From positions 1 through 18,395 of the forward strand of contig CABUPZ010000048.1 of assembly GCA_902493585.1 (NCBI GenBank): a stretch of 18,395 nt of DNA, in the 5' to 3' direction. Positions 7,543 through 14,451 of the stretch are shown one piece after another; positions within the stretch are counted from its first letter, which is position 1; each line of letters begins with the position of its first letter. Source of the DNA: an uncultured Fusicatenibacter sp. (GTDB taxonomy: Bacteria; Bacillota; Clostridia; Lachnospirales; Lachnospiraceae). A program made the position numbers and the translations under genes. The notes under the pieces were generated by a model that had not been told where the DNA came from, ran no database searches, and saw only the letters and a list, made by a program, of their open reading frames with translations.

Positions 7543-7557
7543 TAAACTCAAAGTTTA
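7543..7557. promoter_or_regulatory. Perfect palindrome TAAACT-N3-AGTTTA, candidate operator of the XRE-cupin regulator
   Basis: TAAACT (7543-7548) and AGTTTA (7552-7557) are perfect inverted arms around CAA. The site lies in the 5' leader, about 20-35 nt downstream of the predicted start of the minus-strand transcript and just before the regulator gene, the position expected for autorepression. Confidence 0.6.
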
Positions 7558-7584
7558 GTCTTACTATACCACAGACCGAAATGA

Positions 7585-7614
7585 ATTATACAGGATGCTG
7601 TCGCTTCCTGTCAA
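7585..7614 (-). promoter_or_regulatory. potA: Promoter of the regulator-potABCD operon
   Basis: On the minus strand TTGACA (7614-7609), an 18-nt spacer and TATAAT (7590-7585) are both exact consensus hexamers, so basal strength should be high and repression the likely mode of control. TATAGT at 7568-7563 is a weaker second -10 without a good -35. Confidence 0.85.
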
Positions 7615-7666
7615 TAGAAATTGTATCGGTTATGAAATGAATTCAGCGGGCATATTTATAGAAAAG

Positions 7667-7687
7667 GCCGGTACCGTCCGTGCCGGC
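7667..7687 (+). promoter_or_regulatory. Leader hairpin upstream of the carboxypeptidase gene
   Basis: GCCGGTAC (7667-7674) pairs with GTGCCGGC (7680-7687) with one G-T pair and a 5-nt loop. It lies in the 120-nt space between the divergent pot promoter and the carboxypeptidase start. No U-run follows and no convincing plus-strand promoter was found nearby, so its role is open. Confidence 0.3.
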
Positions 7688-7735
7688 AAAGAGACGGTTG
7701 CAAGGGCGGCGGCAGGAGTATCACGGGGGTGTAAA

Positions 7736-8983
7736 ATGGAAAAGAGAAAGATGAGAAAACGGCTGCTGGCATGGCTGCTGGCTGCTGCGGTGGCGATTCA
7801 GGGAGTGTTCCTGTGGAGCGGACAGGCAGTTTCGGCGGAAGAGCCGGCGCCGGAGGATCTGTATGCCAAATCCGCCTGCCTTCTGGACGGGGATTCGGGA
7901 AGAGTCCTGTATGGAAAGGATGAGACAGTACCTCTGCCGATGGCGAGCACCACAAAGATCATGACCTGTATTCTTGCGCTGGAGCAGGGGGATATGCAGC
8001 AGGTGGTGACAGCGTCTGCGCGGGCGGCAGGACAGCCAAAGGTGCATCTGGGAATCCAGGAGGGGCAGCAGTTCATTATGGAAGATCTTCTGTATGCGCT
8101 GATGCTGGAATCGTTCAACGATGCGGCGGTGATGATCGCGGAGGGAGTTGCCGGATCGGTGGAGGCGTTTGCCGGACGGATGAATCAGAAGGCGGAAGAG
8201 ATTGGCTGCAGGGATACGCATTTTGTCACGCCCAACGGACTGGATGCGTCGGACGATCAGGGGGAACATCACACGACGGCGGCGGATCTTGCCCTCATCA
8301 TGCGGTACTGTATCCGCCAGTCGCCGAAGGCGCAGGAATTTCTGGCGGTGACACAGACGGATCTGTATACGTTCTGGGATGTGGAGCAGACGCAGGTTTA
8401 TACCTGCAACAATCATAATAGCTTTCTTCAGATGATGGACGGCGCCCTGTCCGGGAAAACGGGGTTTACCTCCAAAGCGGGTTACTGTTACGTGGGAGCG
8501 CTGGAGCGGGACGGGAAATGCCTGATCGTCGCACTGCTGGCATGCGGCTGGCCAAACAACAGATCTTATAAATGGATGGACACCCGGCTGCTGATGGAAT
8601 ATGGACTGGATAATTATCAGTATCGGGATGTTTTTCTTCACGACTGGATGCCCGGGGAGGTGGAAGTGTCCCAGGGACAGTATGAAGGTATCCTGGGCGA
8701 GACGTCCGCCGGCGTGCCGCTGGAGCTTTCTGTGGATCCGGCGCAGGAAACGCTGGAATTGCTTCTGCGGGAAGAGGAGCAGGTGAAGGTGACGGCACGG
8801 CTTCCGAAAGAACTGCAGGCTCCGGTAGCGGAAGGAGAACAGGTCGGGGAAGTGATCTATACGCTGGAAGGAAAGGAAATCGCATCATATCCGGTGTATA
8901 CAGGGGACAGCGTGGAAAAGATTGATTTTTCCTGGTGCATGGAGCAGGTGGCGGACAGATATGAACTGATACAGGAGAGGTGA
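7736..8983 (+). CDS. Secreted serine-type D-Ala-D-Ala carboxypeptidase (penicillin-binding protein, peptidase S11)
   Basis: The 415-aa enzyme trims the terminal D-Ala from peptidoglycan pentapeptides outside the membrane, limiting cross-linking. A basic N-terminus and hydrophobic helix form a signal peptide, probably cut after AVSA (residue 34). The three catalytic motifs are all present: STTK (S71-K74), SFN (126-128) and KTG (241-243). A C-terminal beta-rich region (about 300-405) resembles the PBP5-type C domain. The usual amphipathic anchoring helix is weak, so attachment to the membrane is uncertain. ATG 7736 follows GGGGGTG at short spacing; an upstream in-frame ATG at 7595 overlaps the divergent promoter and is not a sensible start. 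The gene stands alone and ends in its own terminator. It belongs to the DacA/DacF group. Confidence 0.93.
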   Translation: MEKRKMRKRLLAWLLAAAVAIQGVFLWSGQAVSAEEPAPEDLYAKSACLLDGDSGRVLYGKDETVPLPMASTTKIMTCILALEQGDMQQVVTASARAAGQPKVHLGIQEGQQFIMEDLLYALMLESFNDAAVMIAEGVAGSVEAFAGRMNQKAEEIGCRDTHFVTPNGLDASDDQGEHHTTAADLALIMRYCIRQSPKAQEFLAVTQTDLYTFWDVEQTQVYTCNNHNSFLQMMDGALSGKTGFTSKAGYCYVGALERDGKCLIVALLACGWPNNRSYKWMDTRLLMEYGLDNYQYRDVFLHDWMPGEVEVSQGQYEGILGETSAGVPLELSVDPAQETLELLLREEEQVKVTARLPKELQAPVAEGEQVGEVIYTLEGKEIASYPVYTGDSVEKIDFSWCMEQVADRYELIQER

Positions 8984-9019
8984 GGATACGGGGAATTTAT
9001 AAAAAGAAGCAGATGACGG

Positions 9020-9069
9020 AAAAGCAGACGGATGCGGCAGATCAGGCGTCGCCGCATCCGTCTGCTTTT
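9020..9069 (+). terminator. Terminator of the carboxypeptidase gene
   Basis: AAAAGCAGACGGATGCGGC (9020-9038) pairs perfectly over 19 bp with GCCGCATCCGTCTGCTTTT (9051-9069) around a 12-nt loop, 37 nt after the stop codon. The U-run is short (four, then C), but the stem is very stable. Confidence 0.85.
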
Positions 9070-9167
9070 CTGAGTTTATGTTGTACACTTTTCAGAAAGA
9101 CTCGGCTGCTTTTTGTGAAGGAAACAAAAAAAATTCTAAAATAACTATAAAATATAAACAAATTTAG

Positions 9168-9196
9168 TTGCACATTTTTGTGAAAGAGAGTACACT
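9168..9196 (+). promoter_or_regulatory. Promoter of the MarR-ABC exporter operon
   Basis: TTGCAC (9168-9173), a 17-nt spacer and TACACT (9191-9196) form a moderate sigma-A promoter in AT-rich DNA. Confidence 0.65.
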
Positions 9197-9199
9197 AGG

Positions 9200-9211
9200 T
9201 TAGTCGACTAA
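9200..9211. promoter_or_regulatory. Palindrome TTAGTCGACTAA, candidate MarR operator
   Basis: This 12-bp perfect palindrome begins 4 nt after the -10 hexamer, over the expected transcription start, and ends 21 nt before the MarR start codon. MarR proteins bind such palindromes as dimers and repress their own operons, so autorepression relieved by an exporter substrate is the likely logic. Confidence 0.65.
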
Positions 9212-9231
9212 ATAAAACCGAGGTGATGAAA

Positions 9232-9711
9232 ATGGTCCAGACAGAAGGGCGGTATGGAAATTCCATAAATATGCTTCTGGGAGGAATTGCGCATATGAGT
9301 TATTCCAGTATGTTTCAGGAAGCGAAAAATCTGGGAATCCATCCCGGCCAGGTTCAAATCTGCGGATATCTGTATCATCACGATGGCTGCCGTCAGAAAG
9401 AGATCGGGGAAGCACTTCGGATCAGACCTTCCACCGTATCTGTTTCTATTGAACGGATGGAAAAAAACGGCCTGATCGTGAGAAAACGGGATACGATGCA
9501 TCCGCGGATCGTGAAAGTATATATGACGGAAAAACTGAGAGGCTGTTACCGGTTGTTTGGAGAGATTCTGGAAAAAAATGAGAAAACGATCATGAATGGA
9601 TTCACAGAAGAAGAAAAGGAACAGCTGAAGGGTTACCTGAACCGGATCTTCAGCAATCTGGAGCAGGGATCGAAGAAAAGCGGCGGATGCCGCGGACAGG
9701 AGGAAGTATGA
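9232..9711 (+). CDS. MarR-family transcriptional regulator
   Basis: The 159-aa protein has the winged helix-turn-helix of the MarR family: HDGCRQKEIGEAL, then IRPSTVSVSIERMEKNGLIV as recognition helix, and the wing RKRDTMHPRIVKVYMT. Flanking helices would form the dimer. ATG 9232 is preferred because AGGTGA (9221-9226) lies 5 nt upstream; the GTG 9223 and ATG 9226 overlap that ribosome site. The gene comes first in the operon, one nucleotide before the exporter gene, and the palindrome at 9200-9211 is its probable target. The ligand is unknown; by context it is a compound exported by the ABC pair. Confidence 0.92.
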   Translation: MVQTEGRYGNSINMLLGGIAHMSYSSMFQEAKNLGIHPGQVQICGYLYHHDGCRQKEIGEALRIRPSTVSVSIERMEKNGLIVRKRDTMHPRIVKVYMTEKLRGCYRLFGEILEKNEKTIMNGFTEEEKEQLKGYLNRIFSNLEQGSKKSGGCRGQEEV

Positions 9712-9712
9712 T

Positions 9713-11821
9713 ATGTTAAAAGTGCTGAAGTATATGAAGAAGAGCATTGGCTGGATCGTGCTGATCATCGCGCTTCTGTTTGTTCAGGCGTACAGTGATC
9801 TGGCATTGCCGGAGTACACTTCACAGATCGTGGATACCGGTATCCAGCAGAAAGGAATTCCGGATGCGGTTCCCGAAAAAATCCGGGAGACCACATTGAA
9901 TGGACTGACCATGCTGATGGAGCCTGACGACGCCGAACAGGTGACGGCGGCGTACACAGAGGCAGAAGATGGAATTTGTGAACTGAAAGATATCACTGAT
10001 GAAGAACGGGAAGAGCTGAATGATTCCCTTGGACTTGCGATGATGGTTTCCATGACCCTGTCCTCAGAGGGTATCGATATCAGCCAGGTTCCTCAGGAAC
10101 AGATTCAGATGATGCTGGAGCAGGCGGATGAGCAGAAAGAGCAGATCTCCGACAGCATTGTCACACAGATGGCGGTTACTTTTGTACAGCAGGAATATGA
10201 GGCCATGGGCGAGGATCTGGATCAGATCCAGATGAATTATGTGATCCATTCCGGTCTGCAGATGCTTGGCCTCGCACTGATTTCCATGATCGCAGCAGTG
10301 CTGGTGACTTTCCTTGCCAGCCGTGTGGCGGCGCTGCTTGGCCATGATCTCCGGAATATGGTTTATCGAAAAGTAATTTCTTTCTCCAGCGCGGAGATGA
10401 ATCATTTTTCCACCGCATCTCTGATCACGCGCTCCACCAACGATATCCAGCAGGTGCAGATGCTGATGACGATGGTTTTCCGTATCGTCCTGTACGCTCC
10501 GATCATCGGAATCGGAGGTATCACCAAAGTGCTGGAGACTGAGTCGGGAATGACCTGGATCCTGGCAGTTGCCGTAGCGGCTCTGGCGGTTCTGATCGTG
10601 ACTCTTCTGGTGATAGCGATGCCACGGTTCCGAAAACTGCAGACGCTGATCGATCGGCTGAACCTGATCACCCGTGAAATTCTGACGGGACTTCCTGTCA
10701 TCCGTGCATTCTCCACCGAGAAGCATGAAGAGGAGCGTTTCGAGGAAGCCAATCACCGTCTGATGAAGACGAACCTTTTCGTCAACCGTTGTATGACGTT
10801 CATGATGCCGCTGATGATGCTGATCATGAACGGGGTTTCCGTACTGATCGTCTATGTGGGTTCACATCATATTGATGAAGGTGCGTTGCAGGTCGGTGAT
10901 ATGATGGCGTTTATTCAGTATACCATGCAGATCATTATGGCATTCCTGATGATCTCCATGCTGTCAGTTATGCTGCCGAGAGCCAGCGTATCCGCAAAAC
11001 GTATCACGGAAATCCTTGATACGGAAGTTTCGATCCGGGAACCGGAACAGCCGAAAAAGCCTTCCGAGGACCGAAAGGGCGAGGTAGAGTTTTCCCATGT
11101 TTCCTTCCGCTATCCGGGGGCTGAGGAGGAAGTGCTCCACGATATCACATTCACCGCGAAAAAGGGAGAGACCGTGGCGTTTATCGGAAGTACCGGAAGC
11201 GGCAAGAGTACCCTGGTCAACCTGATCCCGCGTTTCTTTGACGTTACCGAAGGATCGATCTGCATTGACGGTGTGGATATCCGTGAGATGGATATCAAAG
11301 ATCTGCGAAGCCGTCTTGGATATGTACCTCAGAAAGGTGTTCTGTTTTCGGGAACCATCGAGTCCAATCTTCGTTTTGGCGCGCAGGATGCTTCCATGGA
11401 AGAGCTGAACAAGGCGGCAGACATCGCCCAGGCAAGCGAGTTTATCGCGGCAAAGGACGACGGTATGCAGTCTCCGATCGCTCAGGGCGGAACCAATGTG
11501 TCCGGTGGACAGAAACAGCGTCTTTCCATTGCAAGGGCGGTTGCAAAGCGACCGGAAATCTACATTTTCGACGACAGTTTCTCCGCACTGGACTATAAGA
11601 CAGACGCTGCGCTGCGTCAGGCGCTGAAAAAGGAGACGTCCGAAGCGACGACGCTGATCGTTGCCCAGCGTATCAGCACCATTCTGCATGCGGATAAGAT
11701 CATGGTACTGGACAACGGAAACGTTGTGGGAAGCGGAACTCATAAAGAACTGCTGGAAAGCTGTGAAGTTTATCAGCAGATCGCAAAAAGCCAGTTGTCA
11801 AAGGAGGAATTGGAAGCATGA
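9713..11821 (+). CDS. Heterodimeric ABC exporter, subunit with degenerate ATP site and large external loop
   Basis: The 702-aa half-transporter has six membrane helices and one nucleotide-binding domain. Between the first two helices (about residues 45-180) is an extra acidic, Met/Gln-rich segment of roughly 130 residues that would lie outside the cell. Walker A is GSTGSGKST (492-500) and the signature is VSGGQ (596-600). The residue after Walker B is Asp, not Glu (FDDS, D621), and the switch His is Gln (VAQRIST, Q652), so this ATP site hydrolyses poorly or not at all. This is the known asymmetry of BmrC/D-, LmrC/D- and TM287/288-type exporters. AGGAGG lies 9 nt before ATG 9713, which starts one base after the marR stop. 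The substrate (drug, lipid or peptide) cannot be told from sequence. Confidence 0.94.
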   Translation: MLKVLKYMKKSIGWIVLIIALLFVQAYSDLALPEYTSQIVDTGIQQKGIPDAVPEKIRETTLNGLTMLMEPDDAEQVTAAYTEAEDGICELKDITDEEREELNDSLGLAMMVSMTLSSEGIDISQVPQEQIQMMLEQADEQKEQISDSIVTQMAVTFVQQEYEAMGEDLDQIQMNYVIHSGLQMLGLALISMIAAVLVTFLASRVAALLGHDLRNMVYRKVISFSSAEMNHFSTASLITRSTNDIQQVQMLMTMVFRIVLYAPIIGIGGITKVLETESGMTWILAVAVAALAVLIVTLLVIAMPRFRKLQTLIDRLNLITREILTGLPVIRAFSTEKHEEERFEEANHRLMKTNLFVNRCMTFMMPLMMLIMNGVSVLIVYVGSHHIDEGALQVGDMMAFIQYTMQIIMAFLMISMLSVMLPRASVSAKRITEILDTEVSIREPEQPKKPSEDRKGEVEFSHVSFRYPGAEEEVLHDITFTAKKGETVAFIGSTGSGKSTLVNLIPRFFDVTEGSICIDGVDIREMDIKDLRSRLGYVPQKGVLFSGTIESNLRFGAQDASMEELNKAADIAQASEFIAAKDDGMQSPIAQGGTNVSGGQKQRLSIARAVAKRPEIYIFDDSFSALDYKTDAALRQALKKETSEATTLIVAQRISTILHADKIMVLDNGNVVGSGTHKELLESCEVYQQIAKSQLSKEELEA

Positions 11822-13644
11822 GCAGAGCAGGAGGATTCCATGGCCCCAATCGCGGGGGAGCCGGAGAAAAGGCAAAAGATTTTAAAGGATCGATCAAAAA
11901 TCTGATCGTTTATATGAGCAGATATAAATTTCGGCTGTGTCTGGTGCTTCTGTGCGCGATCGCCGGAACGACCTTCAGTATTGTCGGCCCGAAGATTCTC
12001 GGAAAAGCCACTACGGAGCTGTTCAACGGTCTGGTGGCAAAGGTCCAGGGAACCGGAGGCATCGATTTTGAAAAGATCGGGCAGATCCTTCTCAGTGTTA
12101 TGGCACTGTATCTTGTCAGCGCTGCGTTCTCGCTGATCCAGGGATTTGTGATGACCGGAATTTCCAACGATGTCAGCTACAGCCTGAGAAAAGAAATTTC
12201 ACAGAAGATCAACCGGATGCCGATGAAATATTTTGAGAGCAGAACCTACGGAGAGGTACTGTCCCGCGTGACCAACGATGTGGATATGCTGCAGCAGGGT
12301 ATCAGCCAGAGCATCACACAGCTGATCACATCTGTGACGACGCTGATCGGTGTTCTTATCATGATGATCTCCATCAATGGATGGATGACCCTGGCGGCCT
12401 TTCTGATCCTGCCGGTTTCCATGCTGATCATCACAACAGTGATGAAACACTCTCAGAAGTTCTTCCGTGACCAGCAGAGTTATCTCGGAAACGTCAACGG
12501 ACAGGTGGAAGAGATCTACTCCGGACAGAACGTGGTAAAGGCATTTAATAAAGAAGAAGATGTGGTCAGCGAATTTGAAAAAGCCAACAAGAAGCTGTAT
12601 GAATCCGGGTGGAAGGCACAGTTCTTTTCCGGTATGATGATGCCGATCATGTCCTTTATCGGAAACCTGGGATATGTGCTGGTGGCAATCCTCGGAGGCT
12701 TTATGGCGATCCGCGGAGCGATCGAGGTCGGAGATATCCAGTCCTTCTTCCAGTACATCCGTAACTTTACCCAGCCGGTACAGCAGATCGCACAGGTGAG
12801 CAACATGCTCCAGCTGTCTGCGGCATCCTCGGAGCGCGTCTTTGAATTCCTCGCGGAGGAAGAAGAAGACCAGACCGTGGAACATCCGGTGGACATCACC
12901 AATCTGGAAGGAAACGTTACCTTTGATCATGTTGGATTCGGATACAATCCGGAGCAGACGATCATCAGAGACTTTTCCGCAGATGTGAAGTTTGGCGAGA
13001 AAATCGCCATTGTCGGACCTACCGGCGCCGGAAAGACAACGATGGTCAAACTGCTGATGCGGTTCTATGATGTGAATCAGGGAGCCATCTGCATTGACGG
13101 CCACAATGTAAAAGATTTCAACCGCAGCGAACTCCGTGAAATGTTCGGAATGGTGCTGCAGGACACCTGGCTGTTCAACGGCACGATCATGGAAAATATC
13201 CGTTACGGCCGTCTGGATGCCACCGATGAGGAAGTCATCGAAGCGGCAAAAGCGGCACATGCCCATAAATTTATCATGCAGCAGCCAGATGGTTATCAGA
13301 CGGTGCTGAATGAGGAAACCAGCAACATTTCCCAGGGTCAGAAGCAGCTGCTGACCATCGCCCGCGCGATCCTGGCGGACAACAAGATCCTGATCCTGGA
13401 TGAAGCAACGTCCTCGGTAGATACGAGAACGGAAATCCTGATCCAGAAGGCGATGGATAACCTGATGAAGGGACGTACCAGCTTTATTATCGCGCATCGT
13501 TTGTCGACGATCCGCGATGCGGATCTGATCCTTGTTATGAAGGATGGAGATATCATTGAGCAGGGAAATCATGAAGAACTGCTGGCAAAGGGTGGATTCT
13601 ATGCACAGCTTTACAATTCTCAGTTCGAAAAAGTAACTGCTTAA
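11818..13644 (+). CDS. Heterodimeric ABC exporter, catalytic partner subunit
   Basis: The 608-aa half-transporter starts in an ATGA overlap with the previous gene, so the two are made together. A Gly-rich, basic N-terminus (about 20 aa) precedes six membrane helices and the nucleotide-binding domain. Walker A is GPTGAGKTT (from 400), Walker B ends LILDE with the catalytic Glu (E529), and the switch His is present (IIAHRLST, H560). Its signature is the deviant ISQGQ (504-508) rather than LSGGQ. It therefore supplies the active Walker motifs while completing its partner's degenerate site, complementary to the changes in the upstream subunit. A strong terminator follows directly after its stop. 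Confidence 0.94.
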   Translation: MSRAGGFHGPNRGGAGEKAKDFKGSIKNLIVYMSRYKFRLCLVLLCAIAGTTFSIVGPKILGKATTELFNGLVAKVQGTGGIDFEKIGQILLSVMALYLVSAAFSLIQGFVMTGISNDVSYSLRKEISQKINRMPMKYFESRTYGEVLSRVTNDVDMLQQGISQSITQLITSVTTLIGVLIMMISINGWMTLAAFLILPVSMLIITTVMKHSQKFFRDQQSYLGNVNGQVEEIYSGQNVVKAFNKEEDVVSEFEKANKKLYESGWKAQFFSGMMMPIMSFIGNLGYVLVAILGGFMAIRGAIEVGDIQSFFQYIRNFTQPVQQIAQVSNMLQLSAASSERVFEFLAEEEEDQTVEHPVDITNLEGNVTFDHVGFGYNPEQTIIRDFSADVKFGEKIAIVGPTGAGKTTMVKLLMRFYDVNQGAICIDGHNVKDFNRSELREMFGMVLQDTWLFNGTIMENIRYGRLDATDEEVIEAAKAAHAHKFIMQQPDGYQTVLNEETSNISQGQKQLLTIARAILADNKILILDEATSSVDTRTEILIQKAMDNLMKGRTSFIIAHRLSTIRDADLILVMKDGDIIEQGNHEELLAKGGFYAQLYNSQFEKVTA

Positions 13645-13647
13645 ATT

Positions 13648-13720
13648 AAAACCGGACGAACCCAGGAAGCGCCGGAGGCGGGTCTGTGCCCGCTCCCGGC
13701 GTTTCCTGGGTTCTGGTTTT
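13648..13720 (+). terminator. Terminator of the MarR-ABC exporter operon
   Basis: GAACCCAGGAAGCGCCGG pairs with CCGGCGTTTCCTGGGTTC (one G-U), and an inner GGCGGG/CCCGCT stem extends it. Outer AAAACC (13648-13653) and GGTTTT (13715-13720) add A-U pairs on both sides, so it may act in both directions. It begins 4 nt after the stop codon. Confidence 0.9.
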
Positions 13721-14034
13721 CTATGTCTGGGGAATGAGGATTGTTTTTTTGGTAATGGTCTGTTGAAAAAGAAAGTTGACGAAGGTGGATGAACAGATGT
13801 GAGGTGTTGAGGATATTTGCGGTGCCGGTATAAGTGTTTGGTTGAAGGAATTTCTTTGTCAAAAGATTGACAGAAAGTGAAAAGCATCCTATCATAGAGA
13901 TAGGTTTTTTGGCTTTTTCGGGAGGTTTCCGGAGTGGGATTTTAAAATTTCAAGAGGGAATGTTCCAGTGTATTTTTGTGAAACGGAAAGGCGAAAAACC
14001 GGAGAGGCTATAAAATAAAGGAGGATGTTCAGAG
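13721..14034 (+). other. 314-nt intergenic region and long leader before the NifX-like gene
   Basis: No coding potential with a ribosome site was found. The first part (to about 13850) is G/T-rich and unremarkable. The second part holds the promoter at 13867-13895 and a leader of roughly 130 nt. In the leader GGCTTTTTCG (13911-13920) can pair with CGAAAAA near 13992. No known riboswitch core was recognised. The strong AAAGGAGGA before ATG 14035 marks the start. Confidence 0.5.
13867..13895 (+). promoter_or_regulatory. Promoter of the NifX-like/PFK operon, with both hexamers inside inverted repeats
   Basis: TTGACA (13867-13872), a 17-nt spacer and TATCAT (13890-13895) form a strong promoter. 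The -35 is the right arm of TGTCAA-AAGA-TTGACA (13857-13872), and the -10 sits in CCTATC-N5-GATAGG (13888-13904). Either dyad could be an operator. The second is followed by six Ts but lies at the transcription start, so it is not a terminator for this transcript. Confidence 0.7.
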
Positions 14035-14433
14035 ATGAAAATTGCTGTTACTTATGAAAATGGACAGGTGTTCCAGCATTTTGGACACACAGAACAGTTT
14101 AAGGTATATGAAGTGGAGGATAAGAAGATTGTCGGTTCCAAGGTGATCGGCACCAATGGAACCGGTCATGGTGCGTTGGCTGGTTTTCTGCAGGAGGAGG
14201 GTGTCTCTGTCCTGATCTGCGGAGGAATTGGCGGAGGCGCAAGAAATGCTCTGGCGCAGGCTGGAATTGAACTGTATCCGGGGGTCAGCGGAGACGCGGA
14301 CACACAGGTACAGGCTTTGTTGGAGGGTTCTCTTGCTTATGATCCGGATACTACCTGTGATCATCACGGAGAGGGTCATGAATGCCAGGGACATCACGAG
14401 GAACACACCTGTGGTTCCCACGGATGCCATTGA
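14035..14433 (+). CDS. NifX/NifB-fold (dinitrogenase FeMo-cofactor biosynthesis family) protein with His/Cys-rich tail
   Basis: The 132-aa cytoplasmic protein has the compact NifX-like fold (MKIAVTYENG, then HFGH at 15-18, and a GGIGGGARNALAQAGIEL loop at 63-80) found in NifX, NafY, the NifB C-terminus and many stand-alone archaeal and clostridial proteins. Such domains bind iron-sulfur or iron-molybdenum clusters. Residues 108-132 add a tail with 8 His and 4 Cys in 25 residues (CDHHGEGHEC first), which suggests zinc, nickel, iron or cobalt binding. No nitrogenase gene is in the window, so a role in fixation is unlikely; metal delivery, cluster handling or redox sensing is more plausible. AAAGGAGGA precedes the ATG at good spacing. 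The stop is 18 nt before the phosphofructokinase start, so the two genes are probably co-transcribed. Confidence 0.9.
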   Translation: MKIAVTYENGQVFQHFGHTEQFKVYEVEDKKIVGSKVIGTNGTGHGALAGFLQEEGVSVLICGGIGGGARNALAQAGIELYPGVSGDADTQVQALLEGSLAYDPDTTCDHHGEGHECQGHHEEHTCGSHGCH

Positions 14434-14451
14434 GTGAAAGGAGAGGTGAGA

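Noticed and set aside
7519..7551. TTG 7551 as start of the XRE-cupin regulator
   Set aside because: No ribosome site upstream, it lies in the palindrome, and the family normally starts at MKIGEKIRRLR (ATG 7518).
13781..13840. Short reading frames in the gap before the NifX-like gene
   Set aside because: They are under about 15 codons with no usable ribosome site.
12199..13887. Long minus-strand open frame opposite the second ABC exporter gene
   Set aside because: The plus-strand gene has all ABC motifs. The opposite frame is His/Arg/Phe-rich without recognisable motifs and runs through the terminator.
13888..13910. CCTATC-N5-GATAGG plus six Ts as an intrinsic terminator
   Set aside because: The stem is only 6 bp, AT-rich, and overlaps the -10 of a strong promoter. 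The exporter operon already has a much stronger terminator at 13648-13720.
14434..14451. GTG 14434 as PFK start
   Set aside because: It falls in the ribosome site of ATG 14452, and the PFK family begins at MRNLLVAQSGG.
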